From SVTX01 sp045602385 (GTDB lineage Bacteria > Bacillota > Clostridia > Oscillospirales > CAG-272), in NCBI GenBank assembly GCA_045602385.1, contig JAZSBL010000040.1, positions 12,861-76,860 on the forward strand: a stretch of DNA of 64,000 bases, given 5' to 3'. The notes under the pieces were generated by a model. It ran no database searches. It saw nothing but the letters and a program-made list of their open reading frames with translations, and had not been told where the DNA came from. This document shows, piece after piece, positions 43,999-53,661 of this stretch (its first letter is position 1; the number at the start of each line of letters is the position of its first letter). Made by a program: the position numbers and the translations under genes.

Positions 43999-44027
43999 TT
44001 GACATGGGGCAGAAAGAGTGATATAAT
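43999..44027 (+). promoter_or_regulatory. Promoter of the LRR lipoprotein
   Basis: TTGACA (43999-44004), 17 nt, TATAAT (44022-44027). In the leader, CTTTAG-TAAA-CTAAAG forms a small hairpin directly adjoining the AAAGGAG site. Confidence 0.85.
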
Positions 44028-44066
44028 ACGCATTATGAACTTTAGTAAACTAAAGGAGAGATAACT

Positions 44067-45845
44067 ATGAGGAAGCTATTGGTATTGCTGCTGATTTTCG
44101 CGCTTTGCCTGCCCATGCTCAGCTCGTGCGGCGTTCCGAGCGAGCTGTTCGGCGAGGAAGTGACGACACAAGAAAATGAATCCGAGTCGGAGTCTTACAC
44201 GCAAAGTCCCAATAATAAGTGGCACGACGATGATGACGACGAGGACGACGAGCGCGAATCTTCTACAAAGGAAGAGGCTGATACCGAGCCCGAATCCTCT
44301 ACAACAAAAGAAGAAGATACACAACCGAGCAAGGAACCCGGCGAAGGTCTTGAATTCACCTCAAACGGTGACGGAACCTGCTACGTCAGCGGAATAGGAA
44401 CCTGCGCCGACACCGATATAGTTATTCCGGCAATTTCTCCAAGTGGCGATACCGTCACAAGCATCGGCTATGCTGCGTTCAAATACTGTAGCGGACTTAC
44501 AAGCGTAACGTTTGTCGAGAACAGCCAGCTCACAAGCATCGGTAATTATGCGTTCTACCACTGTAGCGGACTTACAAGCATAACGATACCGAGCAGCGTA
44601 ACGAGCATCGGCTCTTATGCGTTCTCCGGATGTATCGGACTTACGAGCATAACGATACCGAGCGGTGTAAAGAGCATCGGCTCCGGTGCGTTCAAAGGCT
44701 GTAGCGTACTTGCAAGCGTAACGTTTGCCGAGAACAGCCAGCTCACAAGCATCTGCGATTATGCGTTCGAAGACTGTAGCAGACTTACAAGCATAACGAT
44801 ACCGAGCAGCGTAACAAGCATCGGCGATCATGTGTTCAACGGCTGCAGCGGGCTTACAAGGGTAACGTTTGCTGAAAACAGCCGGCTTACAAGCATCGGC
44901 TCGGGTGCGTTCAAAGGCTGTAGCGGACTTGCAAGCGTAATGTTTGCCGAGAACGGCCTGCTCACAAGCATCGGCGATGATGCGTTCTACAACTGTAGCG
45001 GACTTACAAGCGTAACGATACCGAGCAGCGTAACAAGCATCGGCAATAAGGCATTCTACCGATGTTACGGACTTACAAGCGTAGCGTTTGCCGAAAACAG
45101 CCAGCTCACAAGCATCGGCGATGATGCGTTCGCATACTGTAGCGGACTTACGAGCATAACGATACCGAGCGGCGTAACAAGCATCGGATATGATGCGTTC
45201 TACAAATGTAGCGGACTTACAAGTATAACCGTACAATCCGGTAATACCACATATCACGGTACGGGTAATTGTTTAATCGAAACGCAGAACAAGACGTTGA
45301 TTGCGGGTTGTAAAAACAGTGTAATTCCTACCGACGGTGGCGTAACAAGCATCGGCAATTATGCATTCTCCGGCTGTATCGGACTTACAAGCATAACAAT
45401 ACCGAGCAGCGTAACAAGCATCGGCTCTTCTGCGTTCTCCGGCTGTAGCGGACTTACAAGCGTAACGTTTGCCGAGAACAGCCAGCTCACAAGCATCGGC
45501 GAGAGGGCGTTCTACGAATGTAGCGGACTTACAAGTGTAACGTTTGCCGAGAACAGCCAGCTCACAAGCATCGGTGAGTATGCGTTCTATAGTTGCGCAA
45601 GCCTTACAAGCATAACTTTACCGAACAGCGTAACAAGCATCGAATACAGGGCGTTCTACGGCTGTAGCGAACTGAAAACCGTATATTACGGCGGAACACC
45701 GACGGAATGGGAGAATATGAGCATAGGTTCAATCAACTCATACTTAACCTCCGCTACACGCTATTATTACAGCGCGACCGAGCCGACGGATACGCAGTAC
45801 AAATATTGGTACTACGACGCAAACGGAAAGCCCACGGCGTGGTAA
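44067..45845 (+). CDS. BspA-type leucine-rich-repeat surface lipoprotein
   Basis: The 592-residue product has a lipoprotein signal (lipobox LSSC, Cys21), then an acidic disordered linker (about residues 35-95, including DDDDDEDDE). About 16 LRR_5 repeats of 23-25 residues follow, in the form VTSIG..AF.GCSGLTSITIPSS or LTSIG..AF.NCSGLTSVTFAENSQ. One repeat carries a 30-residue insertion (about residues 395-425). The last ends in YYGGTPTEW. Neighbouring repeats are nearly identical at DNA level, a sign of recent tandem duplication. Such proteins are adhesin-like in gut and oral bacteria; the target is unknown. Confidence 0.93.
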   Translation: MRKLLVLLLIFALCLPMLSSCGVPSELFGEEVTTQENESESESYTQSPNNKWHDDDDDEDDERESSTKEEADTEPESSTTKEEDTQPSKEPGEGLEFTSNGDGTCYVSGIGTCADTDIVIPAISPSGDTVTSIGYAAFKYCSGLTSVTFVENSQLTSIGNYAFYHCSGLTSITIPSSVTSIGSYAFSGCIGLTSITIPSGVKSIGSGAFKGCSVLASVTFAENSQLTSICDYAFEDCSRLTSITIPSSVTSIGDHVFNGCSGLTRVTFAENSRLTSIGSGAFKGCSGLASVMFAENGLLTSIGDDAFYNCSGLTSVTIPSSVTSIGNKAFYRCYGLTSVAFAENSQLTSIGDDAFAYCSGLTSITIPSGVTSIGYDAFYKCSGLTSITVQSGNTTYHGTGNCLIETQNKTLIAGCKNSVIPTDGGVTSIGNYAFSGCIGLTSITIPSSVTSIGSSAFSGCSGLTSVTFAENSQLTSIGERAFYECSGLTSVTFAENSQLTSIGEYAFYSCASLTSITLPNSVTSIEYRAFYGCSELKTVYYGGTPTEWENMSIGSINSYLTSATRYYYSATEPTDTQYKYWYYDANGKPTAW

Positions 45846-45886
45846 ATAAAAGCAAGTAACACAAAATAAAAACACAAAAAACAATT

Positions 45887-45916
45887 AAGGCAACCGCGTT
45901 TGCGGTTGCCTTTTCT
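45887..45916 (+). terminator. Terminator of the LRR lipoprotein
   Basis: An 11 bp stem AAGGCAACCGC (45887-45897) / GCGGTTGCCTT (45902-45912), loop GTTT, then TTCTTG. Confidence 0.88.
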
Positions 45917-45961
45917 TGTATATAAGTTGTTTTTTAAAATTTTTCAGTTTGGGGCGGAGAA

Positions 45962-48484
45962 TTACTGCTCCTCGCGCTCCGAGAGCTTCATGAAATGCGC
46001 CGCCGCGTCGCGGTGGCCTGCGCTCGCTGCCATTCTGTAATAATAGAGCGCCTCGCGCTTATTCTTGACCCCCGAGCCGGTTCCTTCCTCACAGGCAAGG
46101 CCGTAGCTATACGCGGCGTCGGCATTTCCTTTATCTGCCGCCATTTTGAGCCATTTGACCGCTTCCGCGTCGTTTTCGGGAACTCCTACACCGTGGCGCA
46201 GGCACCAGCCGTAGCTATACGCCGCGTCTACGTTCGAAAGCTCCGCAGCGAAACGATAGCATCTTGCCGCCGCAGCCTCGTTCTTCTTTATGTTCTTGCC
46301 CTCAAAGAAGGTATCGCCGAGCTTATTCATCGCCTCGCCGAGCGTTGCCTTTGAATAAAGGCTATCCTCGTTCTCAGAGGCTCCGTCCGGTACGAACATC
46401 GGTCCCTCAAAATATGCGTGCAGATCGCCGCCCATAGAATGGAGCTTGGCTATCTCGTTGTACGCGGGGGAATATCCCATTGAAGCGGCAAGCGAGATAT
46501 ACTCGAACGCTTCGACGTAGCTTTGCAGATTCTTAGAGTTGATTGCAAGCGACATTCCGTATCTGTACTGCGCCTTGATCTTCGATTCTGTATAAAGCTT
46601 GAGCTCATCTGCAAATCTTTCGGGGAAGTCGTAGACTCCAATTCTTGGCTCATCATCGGAATTTACCGCCTTAAGATACCAGCTTTGCGCGTCCGCGCGG
46701 TTCTTCGGCACTCCTCTGCCTTGGTCGGAGAAGGTGCCCATCATCAGCATGGCGGGAACGTATCCGTGCCTTGCCGCGCGCAAGAAATGGCCTCTCGCGC
46801 CCGCGTATTCCGCCTTCATTCCTACTCCGTAGCCAACCGCGCATCCCATGCGGTACATGGCGTCCACACGGCCGCTCTTTGCCGCAGATTTATATAGCGC
46901 TCTCGCGCGCTTGGGGTCGGGGTCTGTTCCGATACCCTTCTCAAAGCACTGCGCAAGCGCAAGTCTCAGTGAGCAGTAACGCTCACTCTCATCGCCGATC
47001 TTGTCTGCCTGCTCGACGGCGTCGATAAAGCTATTTACCGCCGATTCGGGATCTGCCGCCGTTCCTACTCCGTAAAAGCAGCACTCGCCAAGCATATACA
47101 TCGCGTCTATGCTGCCAAGTCTGGCTCCCTTCAAGAACCACTCGTAGGCACGCTCATAATCTCTTGCGGTGCCTATCTCCTTAAGGTGGCAGAGTCCTAT
47201 CTTATATGCCGCGTCTGCGCGGTTTTTCTCATCGGACCTGAACGCTCTGCAATAGTATATGTACGCGCTGTCGCTATCCTTCATTGCCCCATTGCCCTCA
47301 AAGAAGCAATTGGCAACCTCATACTCCGCAGGGGAATATCCGCCCTCCGCCGCAGAAGCAAACAGCTTATACGCCGCGGCTAGATTTTTCTTTGTTCCGA
47401 TGCCCTCGAGCGACATCTTACCAGCCTCGTATTTCGCGGCGTTATGGCCAAGGTTTGCCGCGCGCATTGCCGCCTTATACGCTTTGTTGAAATTCTGCTC
47501 CGTTCCAAGTCCTCTGCTATAGCAAAGCGAGAGCATATACAGTCCGGTGGGGTTCTTCGCGTTTGCCGCCGCCTTATAGTACTCAAACGCCTTGACGTTA
47601 TCGACCTCGCAACCGTCGCCTATCTCGTATATTCTGCCAAGTCTGCAGAGAGCATTGGAGTTTCCAAGCTCTGAAGCCGCGCGGAATATCTCAATTGCCT
47701 TTTCTTTATCCTGCTCTACGCCGTGGCCGTAAAAATAGCATCCGCCAAGATTATTGGCCGCGCCTGCGTGACCAAGATCATATCCCTTTTGATAAAGGGT
47801 GTAGGCAAACTCGTAATTTATATCGCATCCCACGCCGAACTCGTAGCAGATGCCAAGCGCGAAGATGCAGTCGGCGTTGAATATCCTTGCTCCCTCGGAG
47901 AAATATTCAACCGCACTTTCCTCGTCCTGCTCACAGCCGAAGCCGCGCGCATAGCAAAGTCCAACGTTATAATATCCCTCTCCGTCCTGCATTTCCGCCG
48001 CCTTTTTATAGCAGTCAAACGCAAGCGCGGGATTGTAGATAATTGCGGTCTTATTAGAGTACAATTGGCCAAGGTACAAATAGGACAGGGCATGGCCGTC
48101 TGCCGCGTTCTTCTTGAGAAGCGCAACACAATGGTCAAGGTCTACCTCGCCCGATTCAAGCAAAAGCACGGTTTCGTGGTAGAGTCGGCTTCCGTCATAT
48201 TCCTTGTCGGTCTTTTCGGCCTTTTTATCCTCCGTGGGTGCTGCCGCGCTCAGGCTGCTCATATCAAGCTCATCCTGGTCGCCGTACGTGGGCATGGTGC
48301 CAACGTCACCAAGCAGGTCGGAAAAATTGAGCTGTATGCCGTCCTCGGTGTATTCTTCGGGTGGGGTAAGCTCTATCTCGGGCTCGGGGGTCTCAGGCTC
48401 CCGTTTTTCCTCGCTCTTTTCCTCTGCACGGCGTGAATACAGTCCCATCTCGCTATCAAGAATGTCCTTTTCAAGCTTATTCAA
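45962..48484 (-). CDS. SEL1-like repeat protein
   Basis: The 840-residue product consists of an acidic, proline-rich N-terminus (about residues 1-100) and about 18 SEL1 (TPR-like) repeats with the G..Y..G.GV..D...A..YF..AA..G pattern. I set the start at TTG 48484 because GGAGG (48494-48498) lies 9 nt upstream; longer starts would overlap proB. No signal peptide is seen, so it is probably a cytoplasmic scaffold for protein interaction. It follows proB by 22 nt on the same strand. Confidence 0.88.
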   Translation of the reverse strand: MNKLEKDILDSEMGLYSRRAEEKSEEKREPETPEPEIELTPPEEYTEDGIQLNFSDLLGDVGTMPTYGDQDELDMSSLSAAAPTEDKKAEKTDKEYDGSRLYHETVLLLESGEVDLDHCVALLKKNAADGHALSYLYLGQLYSNKTAIIYNPALAFDCYKKAAEMQDGEGYYNVGLCYARGFGCEQDEESAVEYFSEGARIFNADCIFALGICYEFGVGCDINYEFAYTLYQKGYDLGHAGAANNLGGCYFYGHGVEQDKEKAIEIFRAASELGNSNALCRLGRIYEIGDGCEVDNVKAFEYYKAAANAKNPTGLYMLSLCYSRGLGTEQNFNKAYKAAMRAANLGHNAAKYEAGKMSLEGIGTKKNLAAAYKLFASAAEGGYSPAEYEVANCFFEGNGAMKDSDSAYIYYCRAFRSDEKNRADAAYKIGLCHLKEIGTARDYERAYEWFLKGARLGSIDAMYMLGECCFYGVGTAADPESAVNSFIDAVEQADKIGDESERYCSLRLALAQCFEKGIGTDPDPKRARALYKSAAKSGRVDAMYRMGCAVGYGVGMKAEYAGARGHFLRAARHGYVPAMLMMGTFSDQGRGVPKNRADAQSWYLKAVNSDDEPRIGVYDFPERFADELKLYTESKIKAQYRYGMSLAINSKNLQSYVEAFEYISLAASMGYSPAYNEIAKLHSMGGDLHAYFEGPMFVPDGASENEDSLYSKATLGEAMNKLGDTFFEGKNIKKNEAAAARCYRFAAELSNVDAAYSYGWCLRHGVGVPENDAEAVKWLKMAADKGNADAAYSYGLACEEGTGSGVKNKREALYYYRMAASAGHRDAAAHFMKLSEREEQ

Positions 48485-48506
48485 GTGTCGTATCCTCCGT
48501 TCCCGT

Positions 48507-49292
48507 TTATTTTGCGGTGAAATATGTGCCGACGCACTCGCCGTCAAGTAATCTGTAAAGTATCTCCGGGTCGCTTCCGTTCATTATGAACATTGGAATT
48601 CCGTTTTCCGTGACCATTCTCGCGGCGGTGAGCTTTGCTTCCATTCCGCCCGTTCCACGGTCGGTTCCCGCGCCGCCCGCAAAGGAGAGGATATCGTCTA
48701 TATTCTCAACTCTTGCGACAAGCCTGGCGTCGGGGTTCTTTCTGGGATCGCTGTCGTACAGTCCCTCAACGTCTGAGAGATTTATCAGTATCTCCGCGCG
48801 GCAAAGATTTGCAACGTGGGCGGAGAGAATGTCATTTCCTCCAAACTTGGTAAGCTCATCGGTGGACACCGCGTCGTTCTCGTTTACTATCGGGATACAT
48901 CCCATTTTGAGAAGTGTATTGAACGTGTTTTCTGCGGCGGTACGGCGGACGGGATTGTCAATAACGTCGCGTGTCATGAGTATCTGCGCGACCTTGTGGC
49001 CGAACACCGAGAAAAATTTATCGTATATCTTCATAAGCTCGCTTTGTCCGATGGACGCCATCGCCTGCTTTTCTTCAAGCGAATAGGGTCTGTGACCGAG
49101 CGCCGATTTCGCAATGCCCGCGCTGACCGCGCCCGAGGAAACAAGCACTACCTCCATACCCGTGTTTTTAAGGTCCGAGAGCACCTTGACAAGCGTTTCT
49201 ATTCTGCGTAAATTAAGCTGTCCCGTAGCGTGAGTGAGCGTGGACGAGCCTACCTTGACGACTATTCTTTTGCAATTTTTAAACAAGCCCAT
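48507..49292 (-). CDS. proB: Glutamate 5-kinase, short form without PUA domain
   Basis: The 261-residue amino-acid kinase has VVKVGSSTLT (about residues 9-18), VSSGAVSAGIA, NENDAVST and FGGNDILSAHVA, and it lacks the C-terminal PUA domain of the E. coli enzyme. It phosphorylates glutamate in proline synthesis. proA, the usual partner, is not adjacent; the neighbour is a SEL1-repeat gene. Confidence 0.95.
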   Translation of the reverse strand: MGLFKNCKRIVVKVGSSTLTHATGQLNLRRIETLVKVLSDLKNTGMEVVLVSSGAVSAGIAKSALGHRPYSLEEKQAMASIGQSELMKIYDKFFSVFGHKVAQILMTRDVIDNPVRRTAAENTFNTLLKMGCIPIVNENDAVSTDELTKFGGNDILSAHVANLCRAEILINLSDVEGLYDSDPRKNPDARLVARVENIDDILSFAGGAGTDRGTGGMEAKLTAARMVTENGIPMFIMNGSDPEILYRLLDGECVGTYFTAK

Positions 49293-49386
49293 AAAAAATC
49301 CTCACTTTCGGGAAAAAATTTTGCAAAAGCCCTTTAAATATTTTGATTTTTGTATTATAATATATTAAGAAGGGCATCTTTTATTC

Positions 49387-49415
49387 ATTATACAACAGTT
49401 TTTGCCCATTTTCAA
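49387..49415 (-). promoter_or_regulatory. Promoter of proB
   Basis: On the minus strand, TTGAAA (49410-49415), 17 nt, TATAAT (49387-49392); the leader is about 90 nt. Confidence 0.72.
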
Positions 49416-49459
49416 GTATATTTTCAAAATAATTACATCACACATATCCGGAGGAATTT

Positions 49460-49984
49460 ATGAAAAAGAAATATTCGCTTTCTATCGCTGACGTTGAGCT
49501 TAATGTCACGGTTGACGAAGCCCCCGAGACAGTCGAATACATAGTAGGCGTTATTGACAGAAAAATGAGGGACATTCTTCTCAAGAGTAAATACTGCCCC
49601 AAGACTCAGGCGGCGCTTCTTTGCGCGCTTGATCTTTGCGCAGACAAGGTAAAGGCGAAAGAGGAGATAGAGAAGCTTGAGGGCGAGATCGAAACACTCA
49701 AGGCTGACCTCAAGGCATCCGACGACAAGTACGCTCGCGCGCAGAACATTTCTATTGCTCTTGAGGGCGAGAAGGCAAGACTTGAGATAGAGAACATGAA
49801 GCTCCGCGCACTCCTTGACGAGGCAAAGCAGGGCGGCGAGGTTTCCGATGCCGATATAGCGGCGCTCGGTCTTTCCGCAGAGCCCGCTCCCTCTGAGGCT
49901 CAGGCTGAGCCCGATGAGGACAAAAAGGCGCAGAAGAGCCGAGTTGGAAGCATGTTCGATCTTCTTACCTTTGACGAGATCTGA
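49460..49984 (+). CDS. zapA: Cell division protein ZapA
   Basis: The 174-residue product begins with the ZapA domain (KYSLSIADVELNVTVDEAPETVEYIVGVIDRKM), continues as a coiled coil (about residues 60-125) and ends in an acidic/proline linker with a conserved tail SRVGSMFDLLTFDEI. CCGGAGG is 7 nt before the ATG. ZapA bundles FtsZ filaments. Only 4 nt separate it from the U32 gene, a pairing common in Clostridia. Confidence 0.9.
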   Translation: MKKKYSLSIADVELNVTVDEAPETVEYIVGVIDRKMRDILLKSKYCPKTQAALLCALDLCADKVKAKEEIEKLEGEIETLKADLKASDDKYARAQNISIALEGEKARLEIENMKLRALLDEAKQGGEVSDADIAALGLSAEPAPSEAQAEPDEDKKAQKSRVGSMFDLLTFDEI

Positions 49985-49988
49985 TAAT

Positions 49989-52028
49989 ATGAATAAATTG
50001 CCTGAACTTTTAAGCCCTGCGGGATCATTTGAAGCGTTGAAGGCAGCAATAGATGGAGGCGCCGATGCTATATATATGGGAGGCGCCTCCTTTAATGCGC
50101 GCATAAACGCCGAAAACTTCGAGCGTGAGAGCATGCGTGAGGCAATAAAGCTGGCGCACGCCTACGGAGTTAAGCTCTATCAGACGGTCAACATTATGGT
50201 CCTTGACAGGGAAAGGGCGGATTTTCTGAAAATGGCGGAGGATTCCGCGAGAGCGGGAATAGACGCGTTCATCGTTTCGGATTTGGGCGCGGCAAGGCTT
50301 CTGCACGAATATCTTCCCGACATCCCGCTCCACGCAAGCACTCAGATGAGTATACATAATGCCGCAGGCGCAAATCTGCTTGAGAACTACGGATTTACCC
50401 GTGTCGTGCCCGCGCGCGAGCTATCCCGCGAGGACATCTCCCATCTTGTAAAAAACACCTCGCTTGAGGTTGAGATGTTTATACACGGCGCGCTTTGTGT
50501 AAGCCATTCCGGTCAGTGCCTTTTCTCCTCTCTTGTCGGTGGACGGAGCGGTAACCGCGGTCTCTGCGCGCAGCCCTGCAGACTCCCTTACGCGTGTGAG
50601 GGCGAGAGGGTGGGGAACAAATACCCATTATCCTTAAAGGATCTCTCTTTGGCAGAGCACATCGAGGATATTATAGATAGCGGCGTGGCTTCGCTTAAAA
50701 TCGAGGGGCGAATGAAGTCGCCCGAATACGTGCGCGGCGTCACGGCGATATGGCGCGAGCTTCTTGACGAGGGCAGAAATGCGACGCGCGAGGATATAAA
50801 CAGACTTGCAGGTCTTTTCTCACGCGGTGGATTCACAGACTCATACTATAAAAGGACTGTCGGCAGGAGAATGCTCGGTGTGAGAAGCGCAGAGGACAAG
50901 CAGGCATCCCGTGAGATAGAAAAATTCAACAAAATAACAAGAAAAGTTCCGATAGATATGTCGGTGAAGATCCGCGAGGGCGAGGAGGCGGAGCTTACCT
51001 TGTCGCTTGGCGAGAGCGAAGTGACCGTCTCGGGAGCGGTTGCCGAAAAAGCGATAAACGCTCCGATCAGCCGAGAGAACGTGGAAAAGGCACTCTCGAA
51101 GCTTGGGGATACTCCTTTTACGGTGGGACATTTTGAAGTGGAGCTTGGCGAAAACGTTATGATGCCGATCTCGGCACTCAATGCGTTGCGCCGAGATGGA
51201 GCGGAGAAACTACTTGACAAGGTGACACGCGTTGGAGAAGTAAAAAGCGGCAAATTGTCCTGTGAGAAGTGTCAGGGCACGCCCCGAAGGCGCAATATTG
51301 GCAGATTTTACTCCGCCGAACAGATCACCGAGAAGGCGAGAGATTTTTTCGACGTAGTATTGCTTCCGCTTGATAAATACGCGCACAGCGGTGCGCGCGC
51401 GGACGGATTTTGGATGCCTGAGGTGGTATTTGACTCCGAATGGACGGGCGTTGAAGGTATGCTTGCAAGGGCGGCGGAAAATTCACCCGAATACGTTATA
51501 GTTTCAAATCTCGGACAAATTGAGGCGGTGAGAAGCCATTTGCCAAAGGCAAAGTTGATTGCCGATTTCAGATTTAACATAGGAAACAAGGAATCCGCGC
51601 TGTTCTTTGAAAAGCTGGGATTTGACTCCTACGTTGCCTCAGCCGAGCTGACTATACCTCAGCTTCGTGATCTTAACGGCGCAAAAGCGGCGATAGTTTA
51701 CGGTAGAATGCCCTTGATGTTGCTTGAAAAGTGCGTTATCAAGGAGCTTTACGGCGACAGGCGCGGTTGCGCGGTATGCGCCGACGGCGGAGCGAAAATG
51801 ACCGACCGCAGAGGCTTTGTTTTTCCTGTAATGCGCGCGGGAGAGCACAGAAATATCGTATTTAACAGTATGCCGACATATATGGCCGACAGGCAGGAGC
51901 AGCTCCTGGGAGCAGGTATAGTCGACCGACACTTTATTTTTACAGTTGAGAGCGGTGTCGAGATTGACGGTGTGATAGATGCATACAGGAAAAACCTTGC
52001 CGCAAACGGAACGGTAAGACGAATATAA
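49989..52028 (+). CDS. U32 family protein with DUF3656 domain (RlhA/YdcP-like RNA hydroxylation family)
   Basis: The 679-residue product starts at ATG 49989. The N-terminal U32 barrel begins ELLSPAGSFEALKAAIDGGADAIYMGG. The Cys-containing signature HGALCVSHSGQCLFSSLVGGRSGNRGLCAQPCR (given as about residues 160-192) would bind a 4Fe-4S cluster. A DUF3656-like segment follows at about 350-450. U32 proteins were named peptidases, but E. coli YdcP/RlhA and YegQ/TrhP act in prephenate-dependent RNA hydroxylation; this length and extra domain fit the RlhA side. Confidence 0.9.
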   Translation: MNKLPELLSPAGSFEALKAAIDGGADAIYMGGASFNARINAENFERESMREAIKLAHAYGVKLYQTVNIMVLDRERADFLKMAEDSARAGIDAFIVSDLGAARLLHEYLPDIPLHASTQMSIHNAAGANLLENYGFTRVVPARELSREDISHLVKNTSLEVEMFIHGALCVSHSGQCLFSSLVGGRSGNRGLCAQPCRLPYACEGERVGNKYPLSLKDLSLAEHIEDIIDSGVASLKIEGRMKSPEYVRGVTAIWRELLDEGRNATREDINRLAGLFSRGGFTDSYYKRTVGRRMLGVRSAEDKQASREIEKFNKITRKVPIDMSVKIREGEEAELTLSLGESEVTVSGAVAEKAINAPISRENVEKALSKLGDTPFTVGHFEVELGENVMMPISALNALRRDGAEKLLDKVTRVGEVKSGKLSCEKCQGTPRRRNIGRFYSAEQITEKARDFFDVVLLPLDKYAHSGARADGFWMPEVVFDSEWTGVEGMLARAAENSPEYVIVSNLGQIEAVRSHLPKAKLIADFRFNIGNKESALFFEKLGFDSYVASAELTIPQLRDLNGAKAAIVYGRMPLMLLEKCVIKELYGDRRGCAVCADGGAKMTDRRGFVFPVMRAGEHRNIVFNSMPTYMADRQEQLLGAGIVDRHFIFTVESGVEIDGVIDAYRKNLAANGTVRRI

Positions 52029-52035
52029 CACAAAA

Positions 52036-52070
52036 TAGCCGCCACCTTATATTGTGGCGGCTACGTTATT
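52036..52070 (+). terminator. Terminator of zapA-U32 operon
   Basis: A 10 bp stem TAGCCGCCAC (52036-52045) / GTGGCGGCTA (52054-52063), followed by CGTTATTT. Confidence 0.85.
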
Positions 52071-52138
52071 TGGGCAAATTAAGTCGAGAAGAATCTTTCG
52101 GTTTTCTATATAATATTGATACAAGGAGGTGAGCAGAA

Positions 52139-53014
52139 ATGGACGAACACATCGAAGCAGTTCAAAGAATGCAGGACTACATTGAGGCGCACCTTGATAA
52201 AAACATTACAATGGCTAACCTCGCAAACGTATCCAAGTATTCTCCGTGGTACTCATACAGACTTTTTGTGGATCTTATGCATATGACACCTGCGGTATAT
52301 ATCAGGCGTCTGAGATTATCTAAATCCGCACTCCGATTACGAGACGAAAAAGTAAAGATAATAGACGTTGCATTGGATTCCGGATTTGAGAGTGTGGACG
52401 GTTATCAGCGAGCTTTTTACAAGGAGTTTGGTTGTAATCCTTATGAGTACTCTGTGTGTCCTACTCCTATCTATCTGTTCAAGCCTTACGGTGTCAAATA
52501 TGCAAACAGAAAGGACAAGAAAGAAATGAGCGAAGTAAAAAGTGTTTTTGTGCAAGTGATCGAAAAGCCGGAAAGAAAGGTCATCATCAAGCGAGGCAAG
52601 GCAGCAAAGCATTATTTTGAATATTGCGAGGAGGTAGGCTGCGACGTATGGGGCCTTCTTTGCAGTATCAAATCCATCAGCGGAGAGCCTGTTTGCCTTT
52701 GGCTCCCGTCAAAGCACATTCTTCCCGGTACGTCTGAATATGTACAGGGCGTCGAGGTGCCTACCGACTATTCGGGAATGATTCCCGACGGCTTTGACGT
52801 TATCGAGCTGCCGAAATGCAAATATCTTATGTTCCGCGGAGAGCCCTTTGCAGAGGAAAACTTTGAGGATGCGATCAGAGAGGTTTGGGAGGTTATCGAA
52901 AAATACAATCCGAGCATTGTCGGATATGATTGGGATGAATCCAATCCCCGCATTCAGCTTGAACCCATCGGAGCAAGAGGATACATCGAACTACTTCCGA
53001 TAAAGGACATTTGA
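52139..53014 (+). CDS. AraC-family regulator with GyrI-like ligand-binding domain
   Basis: The 291-residue product has an N-terminal double helix-turn-helix (ITMANLANVSKYSPWYSYRLF and IIDVALDSGFESVDGYQRAFYKEFG, the AraC signature). The C-terminal GyrI-like domain (about residues 130-290) contains the conserved Glu-Trp framing (FEDAIREVWEVIEKYNPS). The layout matches Rob/SoxS-like multidrug sensors. AAGGAGGTGA lies before the ATG. It has its own terminator and no adjacent pump, so the target is unknown. Confidence 0.93.
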   Translation: MDEHIEAVQRMQDYIEAHLDKNITMANLANVSKYSPWYSYRLFVDLMHMTPAVYIRRLRLSKSALRLRDEKVKIIDVALDSGFESVDGYQRAFYKEFGCNPYEYSVCPTPIYLFKPYGVKYANRKDKKEMSEVKSVFVQVIEKPERKVIIKRGKAAKHYFEYCEEVGCDVWGLLCSIKSISGEPVCLWLPSKHILPGTSEYVQGVEVPTDYSGMIPDGFDVIELPKCKYLMFRGEPFAEENFEDAIREVWEVIEKYNPSIVGYDWDESNPRIQLEPIGARGYIELLPIKDI

Positions 53015-53040
53015 AAAATTTCAATTTGTCTAACAAATAA

Positions 53041-53075
53041 AAGCCACGGCTCAAAATTGAGCTGTGGCTTTTATT
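53041..53075 (+). terminator. Terminator of the AraC/GyrI gene
   Basis: A 13 bp stem AAGCCACGGCTCA (53041-53053) / TGAGCTGTGGCTT (53058-53070), then TTATTT. Confidence 0.88.
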
Positions 53076-53109
53076 TATACCGACATTACTTGAACACAGG
53101 GAGTGCGTT

Positions 53110-53658
53110 TTATTCGTAAGGGTAGGTGTCAAGCAGGTTGAACTGCACGGCTAGGGCATCCCATGTCTCTCGGTCGACCTCGCCTGTGGCGGTCAATCTG
53201 TTGCGCGCCTGGAACTCGCGGATATTGGCGGCGGTTATCTCGTCGTATACTCCCGAGCTTGAAAGAATGGGGAATCGGTATATCTTTTCAAGCTCATCTA
53301 AGATATTCTGGACGGCGACCGAGAGAAAGCTTTTTTCGCCTAATTTGATGGTGTAGCCCACGGGTGTTCGCGGGAAAATGTCGAGTCTGATCGGCGGAGA
53401 ATTGAGGGCGACAGACTTATCGTATTCCGCCTTTAATTTATCCCAGGTCTCTCTGTCCACTATACCTGTGGGGGCAAGGTCGTTTGCCACTTGAAAGGCA
53501 ATTACCGACTCACGTGTCTCTCTGTCCCATATGCCGTCAAGCGGAGTGGTTGGTATATCGCTATTATGGAACGCAAGGTGGCGCAGATGGGTCTGTATCT
53601 GCGTTATCGCGTCTCGCTCAAAATCATTTGGAGCATTGTCTTGCATGTTTCTGTCCAT
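53110..53658 (-). CDS. Peptidoglycan-binding-domain protein (two PG_binding_1 domains)
   Basis: The 182-residue product has no signal peptide. Domain 1 (about residues 15-80) shows DGIWDRETRESVIAFQVANDLAPTGIVDRETWDKL. Domain 2 (about 108-172) shows GVYDEITAANIREFQARNRLTATGEVDRETWDAL. Both fit PG_binding_1. GGAGG lies 7 nt before ATG 53658, inside the end of the preceding gene. It is the last of a three-gene unit. Confidence 0.87.
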   Translation of the reverse strand: MDRNMQDNAPNDFERDAITQIQTHLRHLAFHNSDIPTTPLDGIWDRETRESVIAFQVANDLAPTGIVDRETWDKLKAEYDKSVALNSPPIRLDIFPRTPVGYTIKLGEKSFLSVAVQNILDELEKIYRFPILSSSGVYDEITAANIREFQARNRLTATGEVDRETWDALAVQFNLLDTYPYE

Positions 53659-53661
53659 ATC

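Noticed and set aside
44361..45257. 298-residue minus-strand repetitive frame
   Set aside because: It mirrors the LRR repeats of the lipoprotein and has no start signals.
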